A stretch of 64,000 bases of DNA from Galeopsis tetrahit (Eukaryota > Streptophyta > Magnoliopsida > Lamiales > Lamiaceae), in assembly GCA_963675135.1 (NCBI GenBank), contig OY776122.1, positions 13,376,881-13,440,880 on the forward strand, read 5' to 3'. The translations under genes and the position numbers were made by a program. Every line of letters starts with the position of its first letter. Position 1 is the stretch's first letter. The notes below the pieces were generated by a model. It searched no databases, was not told the origin of the DNA, and saw only the letters and a program-made list of their open reading frames with translations. Positions 13,201 through 24,707 of the stretch are shown one piece after another.

Positions 13201-16200
13201 TTATCATAGTCCACTGTTTTCCAATCAAGGAGATTTAGGTTAAAATGATTGGGAATCAAGGGCTGAATCTATCCAAGCTTAGTTTCAGACCCTTATTTAC
13301 TCTTATTGGTTTGCTTGAGTCAATGGTTGTTTATTGTTATCTCATTGCAGGTTAAAGTTAAAAGAAGAGGGGATGATACAAAATATGTTGCCAAGGTAAT
13401 CTTCTGCGGGATTGAAATTACGCATTCCCATTACATTCCTCTTTTATTCTACAACCTTTTTTGAATTATCATCTCCATGATACCCATTGCTCGACACTGG
13501 CAGAAGAGGTATGCATCATACACCCACTTAGCGATGAATGCCTAGGCAATGAATCGAATTGATCTCATATGATATCTTTGATGCATTAAATAACATTATT
13601 TTTATCCTAGCAGAAAATATGTCTGTAGGTTTTTCTTATTCTTACTGTTAAATGTTATTCTATCCCAGCAGTAAACATAAATTGAAATGTTTAAGTTTGA
13701 TAACACAATTAAGTACTACAACTTTGCTACAAACTAAATGAAGTTAATTTACCTTACATCTTCAATGTGACCCTAAGAGAATAGAGAAGAAAAGAGGGAG
13801 ACAATGGACTTTATTCCACATTGGTTTCTATTTGTTGAGCTACAAAAGAATGGTCCAGCCTTTATCTCAGAAAGTGACCTCATTCATGTTCTTTCCCCTG
13901 TTTTCCAATTTGAGCATCCTGAGTTTCTTTCTGGCTTGTTCGATGTCTTCCCAATAACATTAGAATGTACTAATTAAAGTGCTCATTTGTCTTAAAGATT
14001 TTTTATATTTCTCCATCGTGTCCTTTTTATATTCTCGAACAGTTTATTTTGTTTTTGGGGCCCGAGTAAGGAAGTAAAGAAACACATATTGGATCTTTGG
14101 TTATATCACTTACTCATTCTAATTACAAATTTTAGGTTCTAGCAAGCAGTCTACTAATTAAAGTGCTAAAATGCCTCGAAAATTGTTTAAATTGCTTAGC
14201 TGCCCTTCTTTTTATATTCCTGCATACTTTATTTTGTTTTTTGGGGCCTGAGTGAGGGAAGTAAAGAAACTCATATTGGATCGTTGACTATATCACTTAC
14301 TCAATACTCATTGTTAATTATAGGTTCTAGCTAGAGGTGTAGAATGTGATATAGCTTTGCTTTCGGTTGAAAGCAAGGAGTTTTGGGAAGGAACTGAGCC
14401 CCTTCATTTTGGACACTTGCCAAATTTACAGGTTCATTGTTCTTTCTCTGCTATCCAATTGAGTAACCTTGACTTTGTGCCTTTGACTTTTTATATACAC
14501 ACATGCAATATGTTTTTTTGAAGATCAACTCTCTTATTCAATGATTCTTGATGTTATATGCTCATGCATAGGACTTGCATTCAAAGAAATTCCTTGAACC
14601 TTCTGTTTCTTGTGATGGAATATTAAATGGAATACTGTAGTATTGCTTGGATTCTATTTGACTGCATATACAAATTGTTCCCAACATTCAAATCTGACTG
14701 TCATTTCTATCTGCCTGTATTTCCTCTCTGTTCGCTTTAAATTTTCGTTTAACTATATGCTTTCTTCCATTTTGTGTCTAACAAATTCTTAACTAATATA
14801 CCTAGCTGATTGCTTAATTCATTGCACACGTTATAGACATACAAACTTGCAAATTGCTATATGCATTTAGTTAAATGGCATCACTTCTATCTAATTCTTG
14901 CGGCAATCATAAGACATAGTTTCTTATTTGTCCTTGCATATCTTTTGCTCTCCTCCCTCAAACTTGCAGGATTCGGTGACTGTTGTAGGTTACCCACTTG
15001 GAGGAGAAACCATATCAGTGTCTAAGGGTGTAGTATCAAGAATTGAGGTTAGTCACACTATGAAGTTTGTGGCTGATCTTGTCTGTTCTATTCTTCTGGA
15101 CCAATAGTTGAATTAGCCTCTAGAATTGTTCCATATTACTGTAAGATCCTCCAATCCAAACCAAAAGTTAAGTACTAGAGAAATTCAATTTTTTTTGGCA
15201 ATGTGATATTGTTCAATAATTATATCTGAGGGAGGACTACTGGATTTTTGGAGCTTTTAGGTCTTTTGAACGATCAACAAGAAAAAGTGACAACAATGTT
15301 TTGATTGTATAAAGTTTCCCTTTTACATTCTTTATATCTTTCCTTTTCATGCAAAATAAAAAATTAATTCTGTTATAAGAAATAACGAACGTCTTAACGT
15401 TGACTTTAAATGGAACATCCTGTATGTTAGTGGTTAACGTAAGTTTTTAAGCCATTTTCAGTTGGTTTGGCACTGAGTAATACATGGAGTATTCAAGTAT
15501 CAGGAATTGCACATTTAAGCATTTAGAATGATACTCCCTCCGTCCCACAAAGATAGCCACATATTCCTTTTTTGGATGTCCCAAATTATAGCCACATTTC
15601 CTCTTTTACTTTAGTATTAAATGTTTTATTGTCAATTTTACCCCTAATTAGTAAGAGTAATTAATGCTTAGCAGATTTTGGAGTATGAGATTCCAAGGGT
15701 AAAATTGGCACATTAGCTAAACTTGACTGCATTTATTGATTTTTCTTAATCTGTGTGTAAAGTCAAATGTGGCTATCTTTGTGGGAGGAGGGAGTACAAG
15801 TTAGTGTATATAGTTCATGACAAAAATAATTAAGTTTCGATTGGCAAACAAAATACTATCTTTAGTATTTAATTAAGGTTCTCACTCTCTACATTGCATT
15901 TTGCTAGATGGCTAGATGCTCTACAGTTCTTACTTCTTTGTCTATTTATGAGATCAATCTATGTCACTGCTCTTTTAAAAATGCTCATTGCAATTGATAA
16001 TCACCTGTACAGCAAGAAAAATTCACATTTCATCCATTCGCAATAAGCTGTTATTTTTTTTCATTACAAACAATGTTATGAATCCATTTAATCATGTAAC
16101 AACACAAGAACATTTTATGGCTTTGTAAATTTTAACGGGAACAAGTAAAGGCTCAACAATATATCTAACTCAGTAGTCCTGATGCTTGCATCTATCTCCT

Positions 16201-19200
16201 TGATGCAACTAAGGTCAATCCTTTCTTCTCATATACTTTCAGGTAACATCATATGCTCATGGGTCTTCTGAGTTACTTGGTATTCAAATTGATGCAGCAA
16301 TAAATCCTGGTAAGTATATGTGCGACTAGGAGTGGGTCTTCTATAAGTGGAACTATCTGCTGTTGGCTAGAGTTACCTTATCTCTCAAATGGCTTTGATG
16401 TGCGTGTATTTTCCTATAGCTATGTTCTATTTCTATACTTTGCCTTTTGCTTATGCAAAACAGTTTTTAGGTAATAGTGGTGGCCCTGCTTTCAATGATC
16501 AAGGAGAGTGCATCGGGGTGGCCTTTCAGGTATTTAATTACAAAATTCATTTGGAATGAGTTACTTGCTCCTTTTATTCACTTTGATTTTATAAGAATGC
16601 AGTCTGTTGTCTGCCACAGTCATGCCTCTTGGACTTCTTTAATCTTTATCTTTAAGTTCTCCATGCACCTATTTTCATAGAACCAGTGGTTTTTTTACCA
16701 TCAACATGAGTTTTTCAATTATGTATACACATAGTTCTTTCCTTCAGTTATACACATCTTGACCATCATCTCGAATTCTTTTATATATATTAAAGCATAC
16801 TCAGAAGACACTCTCCATTAGGTATACAGATCTGATGACGTGGAAAATATTGGCTATGTGATTCCATCAACGGTTGTTTCTCATTTTCTTGAAGACTACG
16901 AGAGGAATGGAAAATACACAGGTGAGCTTTCCTTCTATCATCCTCGATATTCAGGTTCCGGAAAAAGACTTTTTCATAATCAAGTTGTAGTTGTGGGTAT
17001 ATGAGTCAATGACATTGCTCATGCTATGATTTGAAGATTATTAAGTTTGTAAACAGTTTTTTCTTTTTAATATATTTTGGTTGTGCAACTAAAATTCCAT
17101 ATATTTGTTAAGACAATGGGGTGATTTTTGTTTATAGTGTGGACGATATTTCTATAGTATGAGGTCTTGGGGAAGCCACAAAACAAAGCCATGCAGACTC
17201 AGGCCCAAAGTGGACAATACTATAACAATGTCAAAACATAACTATGTCAATAGAATTCTAAGGGCCATGCTCAAAACATAACTACGCCAATAGAATTCTC
17301 AGTGCATATACAAATATTGAGCCCCATTTAGGGGAGGGCCAGTGAGACATTAATTGAGGAGATTTTTTGGTTGTTCAACCAAAGTCTCACATCGGTTAAA
17401 TATAGGGATGATCTTAAGTTTATAATTCTGGACAATATCTAAGTTGATATGATGCATTTTGGCTGAGCCAGAAGAAGAAATCAGAAGAATAACTCTAACC
17501 GAATAATGCACCCCTACACCAATTATCTCTCATGGTTATCTAGTGTAATCTTCTCCACAAGATCTGACATAACAAAGTAATGTCAACATGTGCTACATAG
17601 AAAAAAAGCATTCTATTGCAAATTCTTCTGGTTTCTTTGAGTTTTATACTTTTATTATCTGATTATACATTTTTCCATTTTTTTTTTTTTATATTTCATG
17701 TTCTCTGGACTGTGAATCTTGAGGATAATATCATCTGCCACTCATGAAATCCTGGCTTAAATTCTCAGGTTTTCCTTCTCTTGGAGTGTTGTTGCAAAAA
17801 TTGGAGAATCCAGCTTTGCGTGCGTGCTTAAATGTTCCATCTAATGAGGTCTCTCTTTTTATATCCTAGAGTAAAAGATCTGTAGAATTGCGTATCCATC
17901 ATGGATTGTGGTGCTCTCGTGTATATACTTTTTTAACCATCACCTGTGAGATCCATCATTGATCTTGAACTTTAAGGATTCTGCTGGTGAATTAATTGGG
18001 AGAGTAGCTTGACTTTTTTTTCTTCTTACAACGCTAAGTTTAGTTGCAAGCTGCGCGTTGTTCCTGTTGAGAAATTCTCCATTTTCCCTTAAGGCACTGT
18101 TAATACATCTCTTAACTAACCTCCTCTTTTTTCCTTTACTATATTTGCTCTGAAGCCTCCTCTTTTATGTCGATTGCTAGCTCCTATTGCATTAGTATGG
18201 GCTCTTTCATTGACATATCAAATATCAGGATATATACTAAATATTGCTATCTTTGGAAGTTTTGTTTTTCTTAATTAAAAGTGAAGCTTATAGTTAGACC
18301 CTTATGTTGGCATATTTTCTCTTGAAATTATTAAATTCTACTTGAGCAAGTTGTTTTTAACTCCAGAATCACTGCTATATGTTCTTTTCACATGTTCTTT
18401 GGTTGGTCTACTTTAAGCCTCCAACTATTTGTGCTTGTAGGGTGTGCTTGTACGAAAGGTTGAACCAACTTCCCATGCCAGTGCTGTGATAAAGGAGGTA
18501 CATCTGACCTTTTTCTTTTTACTTACCTCTTGTTTTTGGGTTTTCTTTGTCCTTCATCCTTTTCACGATTCTCAATATCTTGTGAAATCTGATTCTTGAT
18601 TTTTTTTTTATCTGAATGGTGAACATATATTGCAACTTTTTAATTCTCAACATTTTTTGCTGTTCTTTGTGCTGATCATTTTTATTTTCTTTCAGTAAGA
18701 TTGAAATATATATAAGTTTTGTCTCCTAATCCTTCTGTGCTCAATTGCATTTACTTCTTTGAGACAATTCCTTGAAACAATATGTTAAGAAGCTTCTCAG
18801 CGCCTTTCAACAACACTATCTGCAAAATAGTCGATTTATTTCTTTTGGGAAAAAGCCAGAGGAGATGATTTTTTTTTTCTTTGTTGAATGCTGTAATATA
18901 GTACCCTTTCTCTTACTGCACAATTCATGTGATTTTTCATTTGATAAAAAAGTAAATGTTCAGCTGGGAAGGTTTGTTTATGGAAAAGCTTGATTTCTGG
19001 TGAATTTTATGTTGAAAAAATAAATCGATTGGAGAACTTGATAACACATAGTAACAAAGCTAACATTGTAAATGTGCTTTATCACTATATTGTGCTGAAC
19101 TAGACATATATATTCTATTTTTCCCCAGTAACGAAAGACGACTCTTTTGAACATCAGATAACAATTTGTTCTTTAATTGTCTTCCAGGGGGATGTCATTG

Positions 19201-20676
19201 TAAGCTTTGATAATGTTCGTGTTGGATGTGAAGGAACAGTACCCTTTCGTTCATCTGAGCGCATTGCATTTCGCTATCTTATTAGTAAAAGGTAATTTTA
19301 TTTTTTCTGCTAGTATTTTTTGTTTCATCATTAAGCTGATACTGATGCCTTTAATTACTAATACTGAATGTTAGGTATACTGGTGATGTAGTAGAAATTG
19401 GCATTATTAGAGGAGGACAATACATGAAAGTTGAAGTGACTCTGAATACACGAGTGCATTTGGTAACTGAAAATTTCACAACTCACGTTTTATCACTTTA
19501 CAATATTGGATATTAAATAATCTTTTCTGTTGTATTCACTTGAAGGTCCCATATCATATTGAAGGAGGTGAGCCCTCATATCTAATTGTTGCTGGTTTGG
19601 TGTTTACTCCACTTTCCGAACCTCTGATAGAGTATGTTTGTGGGAGTTGTTACAGTTATTTTATCGACTATCTATTAGCCGTTATATGCTGCTAATCTCT
19701 TTCACTGATCATCTGATTTATCTTTTGTTTTGACAGGGAAGAATGTGAAGACAGCATTGGGGTATATTTATTTAATTTCTTGTTTCAGCATTTCATTTAT
19801 AATCAACACTTGATAATTTATATTGTCGAATTCTCTGGCTGATCACTAGCTTTTCTGCTTGCCAGTTGAAGTTATTGACAAAAGCGCGGTACTCTATGCC
19901 GAAGTTTAGGGGAGAACAAATTGTGATCCTGTCACAGGTATGCAAATGAAATTTCCTTTAAAAACTACCCCTGTTCCTAATTATCTGTGTAATTTATCCA
20001 TTCACTCATACCGACATTTCATTAATTAGGATATCAAAAGAGTATCATACCCTTATCCATTACTACTTCATGATCTTATAATTACAAGAATAGATAAATA
20101 TGAACGGAGTTAGTATGAGTTTTGCAAATAATGCCTGTGTCTTACATGTCACAGGTTCTAGCAAATGAAGTAAACATTGGATATGAAGATATGAGCAACG
20201 AACAGGCAAGTGAACTACTGCTAACCTGGACGCTTTTATGTCTGTCTATATGTGTTATTTTTTTAACTCAAAGTGAGAAATTACGACAGGTTTTGAAGCT
20301 AAACGGAACATTGATCAGAAATATTCACCACCTTGCTCATCTAGTTGACAGTAAGCATCTCATCCAATTACTAATACTTGTTTATAATCAATCTAGCACT
20401 AAGGTGATTGAAAATTCTTGATCAGCTTGCAAGGACAAATACTTAATATTTGAATTTGAGGACAACTTTTTGGTTGTACTGGAGAGAGAGTCAGCTTTAG
20501 CTTCTTCAAAGAGCGTCCTCAAAGGCTATGGAATTCCATCACAAAGATCTGAGGATCTCTTGGAACCGTACACCGACTCACTTGGCCAAACCGAAGCTGC
20601 TGTAAATCAACACGAATTTGGTGATACCCCCATCTCAAATTCGGAGGTTGGTCACGATGGTATTCTTTGGGCTTGA
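10229..20676 (+). CDS. DEG2: Protease Do-like 2, chloroplastic (DEG2), 21 exons
   Basis: Trypsin-like DegP/HtrA serine protease of the chloroplast; Arabidopsis DEG2 was described as a stromal protease able to cut photodamaged D1. Exons: 10229-10411, 10650-10826, 11357-11407, 12408-12481, 12637-12700, 13351-13395, 14324-14431, 14970-15047, 16243-16309, 16471-16529, 16822-16921, 17769-17848, 18441-18497, 19188-19291, 19375-19462, 19546-19631, 19737-19761, 19866-19937, 20155-20205, 20290-20350, 20426-20676. The joined frame is open for 626 residues, near the roughly 607 of the Arabidopsis protein. A Ser/Arg-rich transit-like N-terminus precedes the protease domain (from about residue 130) with the triad His176 (TNAHC), Asp207 (CDIAL) and Ser285 (GNSGGP), followed by two PDZ regions (about 320-560). 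Introns after exons 4 and 19 begin with GC. The exon 2 acceptor is the least certain (10650, or in frame at 10668). Confidence 0.93.
13968..14335. repeat. 184-bp tandem duplication covering the intron 6/exon 7 acceptor of DEG2
   Basis: Two diverged copies start with TACTAATTAAAGTGCT at 13968 and 14152. Both contain GTTTTTGGGGC-type sequence and AGTAAAGAAAC, and both end in a splice-acceptor-like TAG followed by GTTCTAGC. The second copy carries the real junction of exon 7 (14324); the first carries a decoy acceptor at 14135/14136. Confidence 0.75.
15534..15794. mobile_element. Stowaway MITE in DEG2 intron 8
   Basis: Terminal inverted repeats beginning CTCCCTCCGTCCCACAAAGA at the left and ending with its near-complement (TCTTTGTGGGAGGAGGGAG) at the right, flanked by TA dinucleotides. 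The length of 261 bp and the CTCCCTCCGTCCC terminus are typical of Stowaway elements mobilised by Tc1/mariner transposases. It lies well away from both splice sites. Confidence 0.9.
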
Positions 20677-21773
20677 ATTGAATGTCTTTCAAACCACTAA
20701 TTTTTTAATTTTTTTTTTCTTTTTGGAGGGGTGTTTTGTGGGGTTTGATTAAGTGGTAGGTGTTATTTGCTGAGGGGATTGTAAAATTTTAACATCAGGT
20801 GTGTAGAGTAGTCTTGTCTCGTCTCTATTCTTTCTTGTTTGTAGGAAATTTAACATTTTTTTCTTTTTATGGAATAAAAGATGGAATGGCACGTTCAGAT
20901 AGGTTAAAATATAATGGGAAAAATTAGTACTACTAATATATAGATTTTTTTTATTTTTGCAAAAAACTGAAGATCCTGATTAATCACCATAGAAACAAAA
21001 AGTCATCCACAAGGAAGCCTATCCACGTATTAGGACTTGGAAAAGATAGAGACGCCCTTAGCAAGGCAATGTGCCAATTCATTGACATATCTCCTAACTA
21101 GCGAGATTGTAAAATATTCATAATATCAATAGTTGATACACTCCACCTTAACATTCAAACTCTAATTTTTAATTGCAACCGTCTTAACATTCAAACTCTA
21201 ATTTTTAATTGTCAATTGGGCTGCTACCCACCACCTCCACCTTAACATTCAAACTCTAATTTTTAATTGCAACCGTCTTAACATTCAAACTCTAATTTTT
21301 AATTGTCAATTGGGCTGCTACCCACCACCTCCGCGCCATCTCGAAATTTCATAAATTTAAAAAAAATCTTAGAAATCTCATAAAAAGGAAAAGTAAATTT
21401 TAACACATTTCGACAAACTAGTGTTGAGATCTACAATTTTTTTCAACAAACTAGTGTTATAATTTAACCTCTTTATTGATAATTGATCGAAAAAATTGAA
21501 AATAAAAAATTTATAAATTTTCAACTTTGATTTATCAAATTTTTTTTTTAACCATATCTACTTCTTTGAAGAAAAAAGAGAGTTGGAAGGAATAAGGAAA
21601 GAAGGGAGGGAGGTGGGGCTAGATGCGGTGGACGGATTTTACAAATACGGAGTACATATATATCTCCATGGGGCTGGTGGGGGCTCAATTTTTACAGAAG
21701 AAAAGGGTGGGGGTGCCATTTTTACATAAAAAGAAGAGAAGGAGAATTAGGGTTTTTGTAGTCGAAAATTGTA
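20677..21773. other. DEG2 3' region and intergenic stretch
   Basis: The first 200 bp are T-rich and contain AATAAAAG at about 20873, a plausible poly(A) signal region for DEG2. Apart from the perfect duplication listed separately, no gene or delimited transposon was recognised up to 21773. Confidence 0.4.
21141..21328. repeat. Perfect 94-bp tandem duplication
   Basis: The units 21141-21234 and 21235-21328 appear identical. Each unit itself contains the phrase CTTAACATTCAAACTCTAAT twice, so a short local repeat seems to have been followed by a recent larger duplication. Confidence 0.85.
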
Positions 21774-22040
21774 TTCCCTCTGTCTACTAAAAGTATGCTC
21801 ACTTTTTTTTATACATGTTTTAAAAAAAATTATATTATATTTATAAAGAATATATTTGAAAAATTATATTATATTTATAAAGAATATATTTGGGATAATT
21901 CTTTACTCCGTATTTGTTAGATACTCAATTTTGTTATTAAAGTAAAAAAAATATTCAAAAGTAAACTATTTAAATAGAATAAACGTATTTTTTGTGGACC
22001 TAAAAAAACAAGTGAGCACACTTTTGGTGGACAGAGAGAG
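21774..22040. mobile_element. Stowaway-like MITE, family 2
   Basis: Termini TTCCCTCTGTCTACTAAAAG and, read inversely, CTCTCTCTGTCCACCAAAAG form inverted repeats flanked by TA. The subterminal phrase GCTCACTTTTTTTTATACAT is shared with the element at 59796-60018, so the two belong to one subfamily. Confidence 0.75.
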
Positions 22041-22105
22041 TATTTAGGGCTCGTTTGGTAGGCATGTTAACTCCATGTTAGTTTAGTTAACTCCAATATC
22101 GGGTG

Positions 22106-22830
22106 CAGGGGCGGAGCCACAATGAGGCCAGGGGCCAGTGGCCCCCCACCAATTTTTTTTTATATATATATATACTCCTTTTGTCCCTAATTATTTACTC
22201 ACTTTTTTTATTGGGACGTCAAAAGATTATTGACACATTCTTAATATGAAAACACCCAACAAAATTAATATCCTCCCAACATCATTTTATTTTCAAAATT
22301 GTCACTCATTTTTGCATACAGTTTATTTTACCCCTCACCAAATCACCTAAAATATTCATACTTTATTCACCAATCACTAAATCAACTTTTCTTAAAAATT
22401 ATTCCGATCAAACCGTACAAATAATAGAGTATTGGAACACATTAATGTATTAATTAAAAGACATTTACAATCGAAGATGAAAGTTAGCTTGTTTTTTGAA
22501 TAAAATGTTTAATTTTGAATCGAACTATCAAAACTTCAAGTCAAAACGTTTTTAATTTTTTTTGAATAAAATGTATTAATTAAAAGACATTTAATAAAAT
22601 GTTTTTTGAATTTAATATTTTAGCAATTTTTAAATTGTTTCGCTTAATTTTGAATCGAACTATCAAAACTTCCAAACAAAATGAAAGTTAAGCTTGTTCA
22701 ATTTAATTTAATGAAATGTATTAACAATTTTATCATGTAAAATTTTGATGAGTATAATAAGTACATATTATTTTATTTTTAAAGTAATGGTAATCGGTCC
22801 CCCTATCGAAATTTTCTGGCTCCGTCACTG
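22106..22830. mobile_element. Nonautonomous hAT element
   Basis: Terminal inverted repeats CAGGGGCGGAGCCA (left) and CAGTGACGGAGCCA (right, read inversely) are flanked by a perfect 8-bp target duplication ATCGGGTG at 22098-22105 and 22831-22838. TIRs beginning CA and an 8-bp duplication are diagnostic of the hAT superfamily. At 725 bp, with no open frame, it cannot encode a transposase. It interrupts the Harbinger-like element and itself holds a Stowaway MITE. Confidence 0.88.
22175..22429. mobile_element. Stowaway-like MITE inside the hAT element
   Basis: The left end CTCCTTTTGTCCCTAATTAT with the decayed right end AATAATAGAG is flanked by TA. Internally it shares CTCCCAACATCATTTTAT and AAATTGTCACT with the MITE at 39113-39362, which supports a common family. 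Confidence 0.6.
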
Positions 22831-24707
22831 ATCGGGTGTTTGGTACATTGTTAGAAGGCCCGAGTTAGTTAAGTTGCCCGTTAGTAATCCCTGTTCCTCT
22901 TCGAGGGAGTTAACAACCCATTGTTGCCAAGTTGGGCTATCTCGTTTGAACAATATTCGGGTGTTTTGTTGCAATTACAATTTTGCCACTCGAGTATATA
23001 AATGCCAAAATCATTATTGGGCTTTCTTCCTGCCCTAATTTTCATCTCTCATCAGATGCGTCATCTACATCTCCCATTCCAACTTCCAGATCTTTCACCA
23101 GATCCACCATGGAGCGGCGATGTCATCGTACTTTGTGAACATCATCGTGAGGAGCGACGCCGATTGCAGAAAAAGCGGTACAAAATGTAAAAAATCAGAT
23201 CTTATCCTAATTTTAAGTACTGCCTTGCCTTCAATATCAGATCCAGCCTCTGATGCACCCATTCGACCTCCATTTTCACCAGTTCTTTCATCTGATCCAC
23301 CATGGATTTGAGCTCCAAAGGTGTCAATTGCGCAAACGGCGTTGCAGTTTCCAACCTCTTGTAAATGCTGCAAACAATCTCCAACATCATCGAACGAGAT
23401 TCAATTGAAATAACACTTTCTTAGCTATGTCGTCGTACTTTGCGAAGATCGTCGCAGAGGCGAGTCAATTTTCAGTTTGTTCTTATATTGTATATTTTTT
23501 TAATTGTCATTTGGATTTGATTTTTAGTCCGCATTGCTGTTTTCTGATTTGAAATCAACTTATCCTCCTACTTCTTCGAAGCACACCATGAATACAAAGG
23601 GTGTGTTTGCAAACAATATTAGTTGATTCAAAATGATTAAAATTGATTTTTGTAGTAAAATTGAAAGTTGATATTGTTTTAAAAATAAGCACTTCTAATC
23701 AATTTTTTAAATGTACTGTGTTGTCATACAAATCACTTTTTTTTTTTAAATGTTGTGGTGTTGTCATACAAATCACTTTTTTATAATTTTACAAAAAACA
23801 CCCTTATTACATTTGAATAAATAATGAGTAAAAATAAAATATTATTTAAATTGTGAGGGCAAAATTGTAAAATTAGTAAGTGTAATGATTAGAAGCACTT
23901 AGAAGTTGTTAGAAGCATGGGGAGGGGTGTTTGACCAAAAATGCTTTTAAATAATTAATTTAATCACTTACTTGTATTTACAAACACTTCAAAGATGATT
24001 CTATTTAAAAAAGAAGTGCTTTTAAGCACATAGTTTTGTTTGCAAAAACACTTCAAAGGTGATTCTATTTAAAAAAGAAGTGCTTTTAAGCACATAGTTT
24101 TGTTTGCAAACAACCGCAAAGTCTGAAAGAAAGCAATTATACCTGATGTAAAGTTTCCCTCCCTTCAAATTAACACTCGTGAATCCATTCATACTTTATT
24201 TAGGAAAAGTATAAAATTTTGAACTGAATCTGGACTATACACAAAGGAAAATGGTAGAGGATACAAAAGAAATTTGATTTAATAAATCAGGACAAATTCG
24301 TCATTTTCCCGTGAATAGTAGTACCACTTACCTTCATCTGACTCAAGTCGCACAAACACAAAATATGTACCAAATAATAGTTTATAAACAAGACTTGAGT
24401 TAATCTCAACCAGTTAACTAACTGGGTTAAACTGGGAGATAATAAAATGGGCTACCAAACGTGCCATAAGGGGATAGAGAGAAAATGTTATATTAGGTAA
24501 TTCAAGAGGAGTACATCTACTCCAATCACTTGTAAATCTATAGATTTACCTGTTTTTTTTTTTTTTAAATCTGACTATAAAGAGAAGATAAATCACATGT
24601 AGATCTTCCAGTTTTATTAAATTTATTTATTAAATTAAGCGAAATGCAAAGTCTCATCACATCATCAAATGTATGGAAAAAACAAGACAAACAAAAGTAA
24701 AGGAAGA

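Larger units (their letters stand above)
22047..24466. mobile_element. PIF/Harbinger-like TIR element, copy 1, with nested insertions
   Basis: Ends GGGCTCGTTTGGTAG and, read inversely, TGGCACGTTTGGTAG match the ends of the element at 41764-42857. The flanks are TTA and TAA, near-identical trinucleotides. After subtraction of the hAT element at 22106-22830 the internal sequence is homologous to the second copy over CCTGTTCCTCTT, TATATAAATGCC and TGCCCTAATTTTCATC-type phrases. Short overlapping open frames at 23.0-23.4 kb look non-coding or derived from a captured fragment; none resembles a transposase. Confidence 0.6.

Noticed and set aside
23002..23390. Cluster of overlapping short frames, including a 62-codon minus-strand frame rich in Leu/Lys/Glu
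   Set aside because: They lie inside the Harbinger-like element, overlap on both strands and match nothing I recognise. A captured gene fragment remains possible but cannot be supported.
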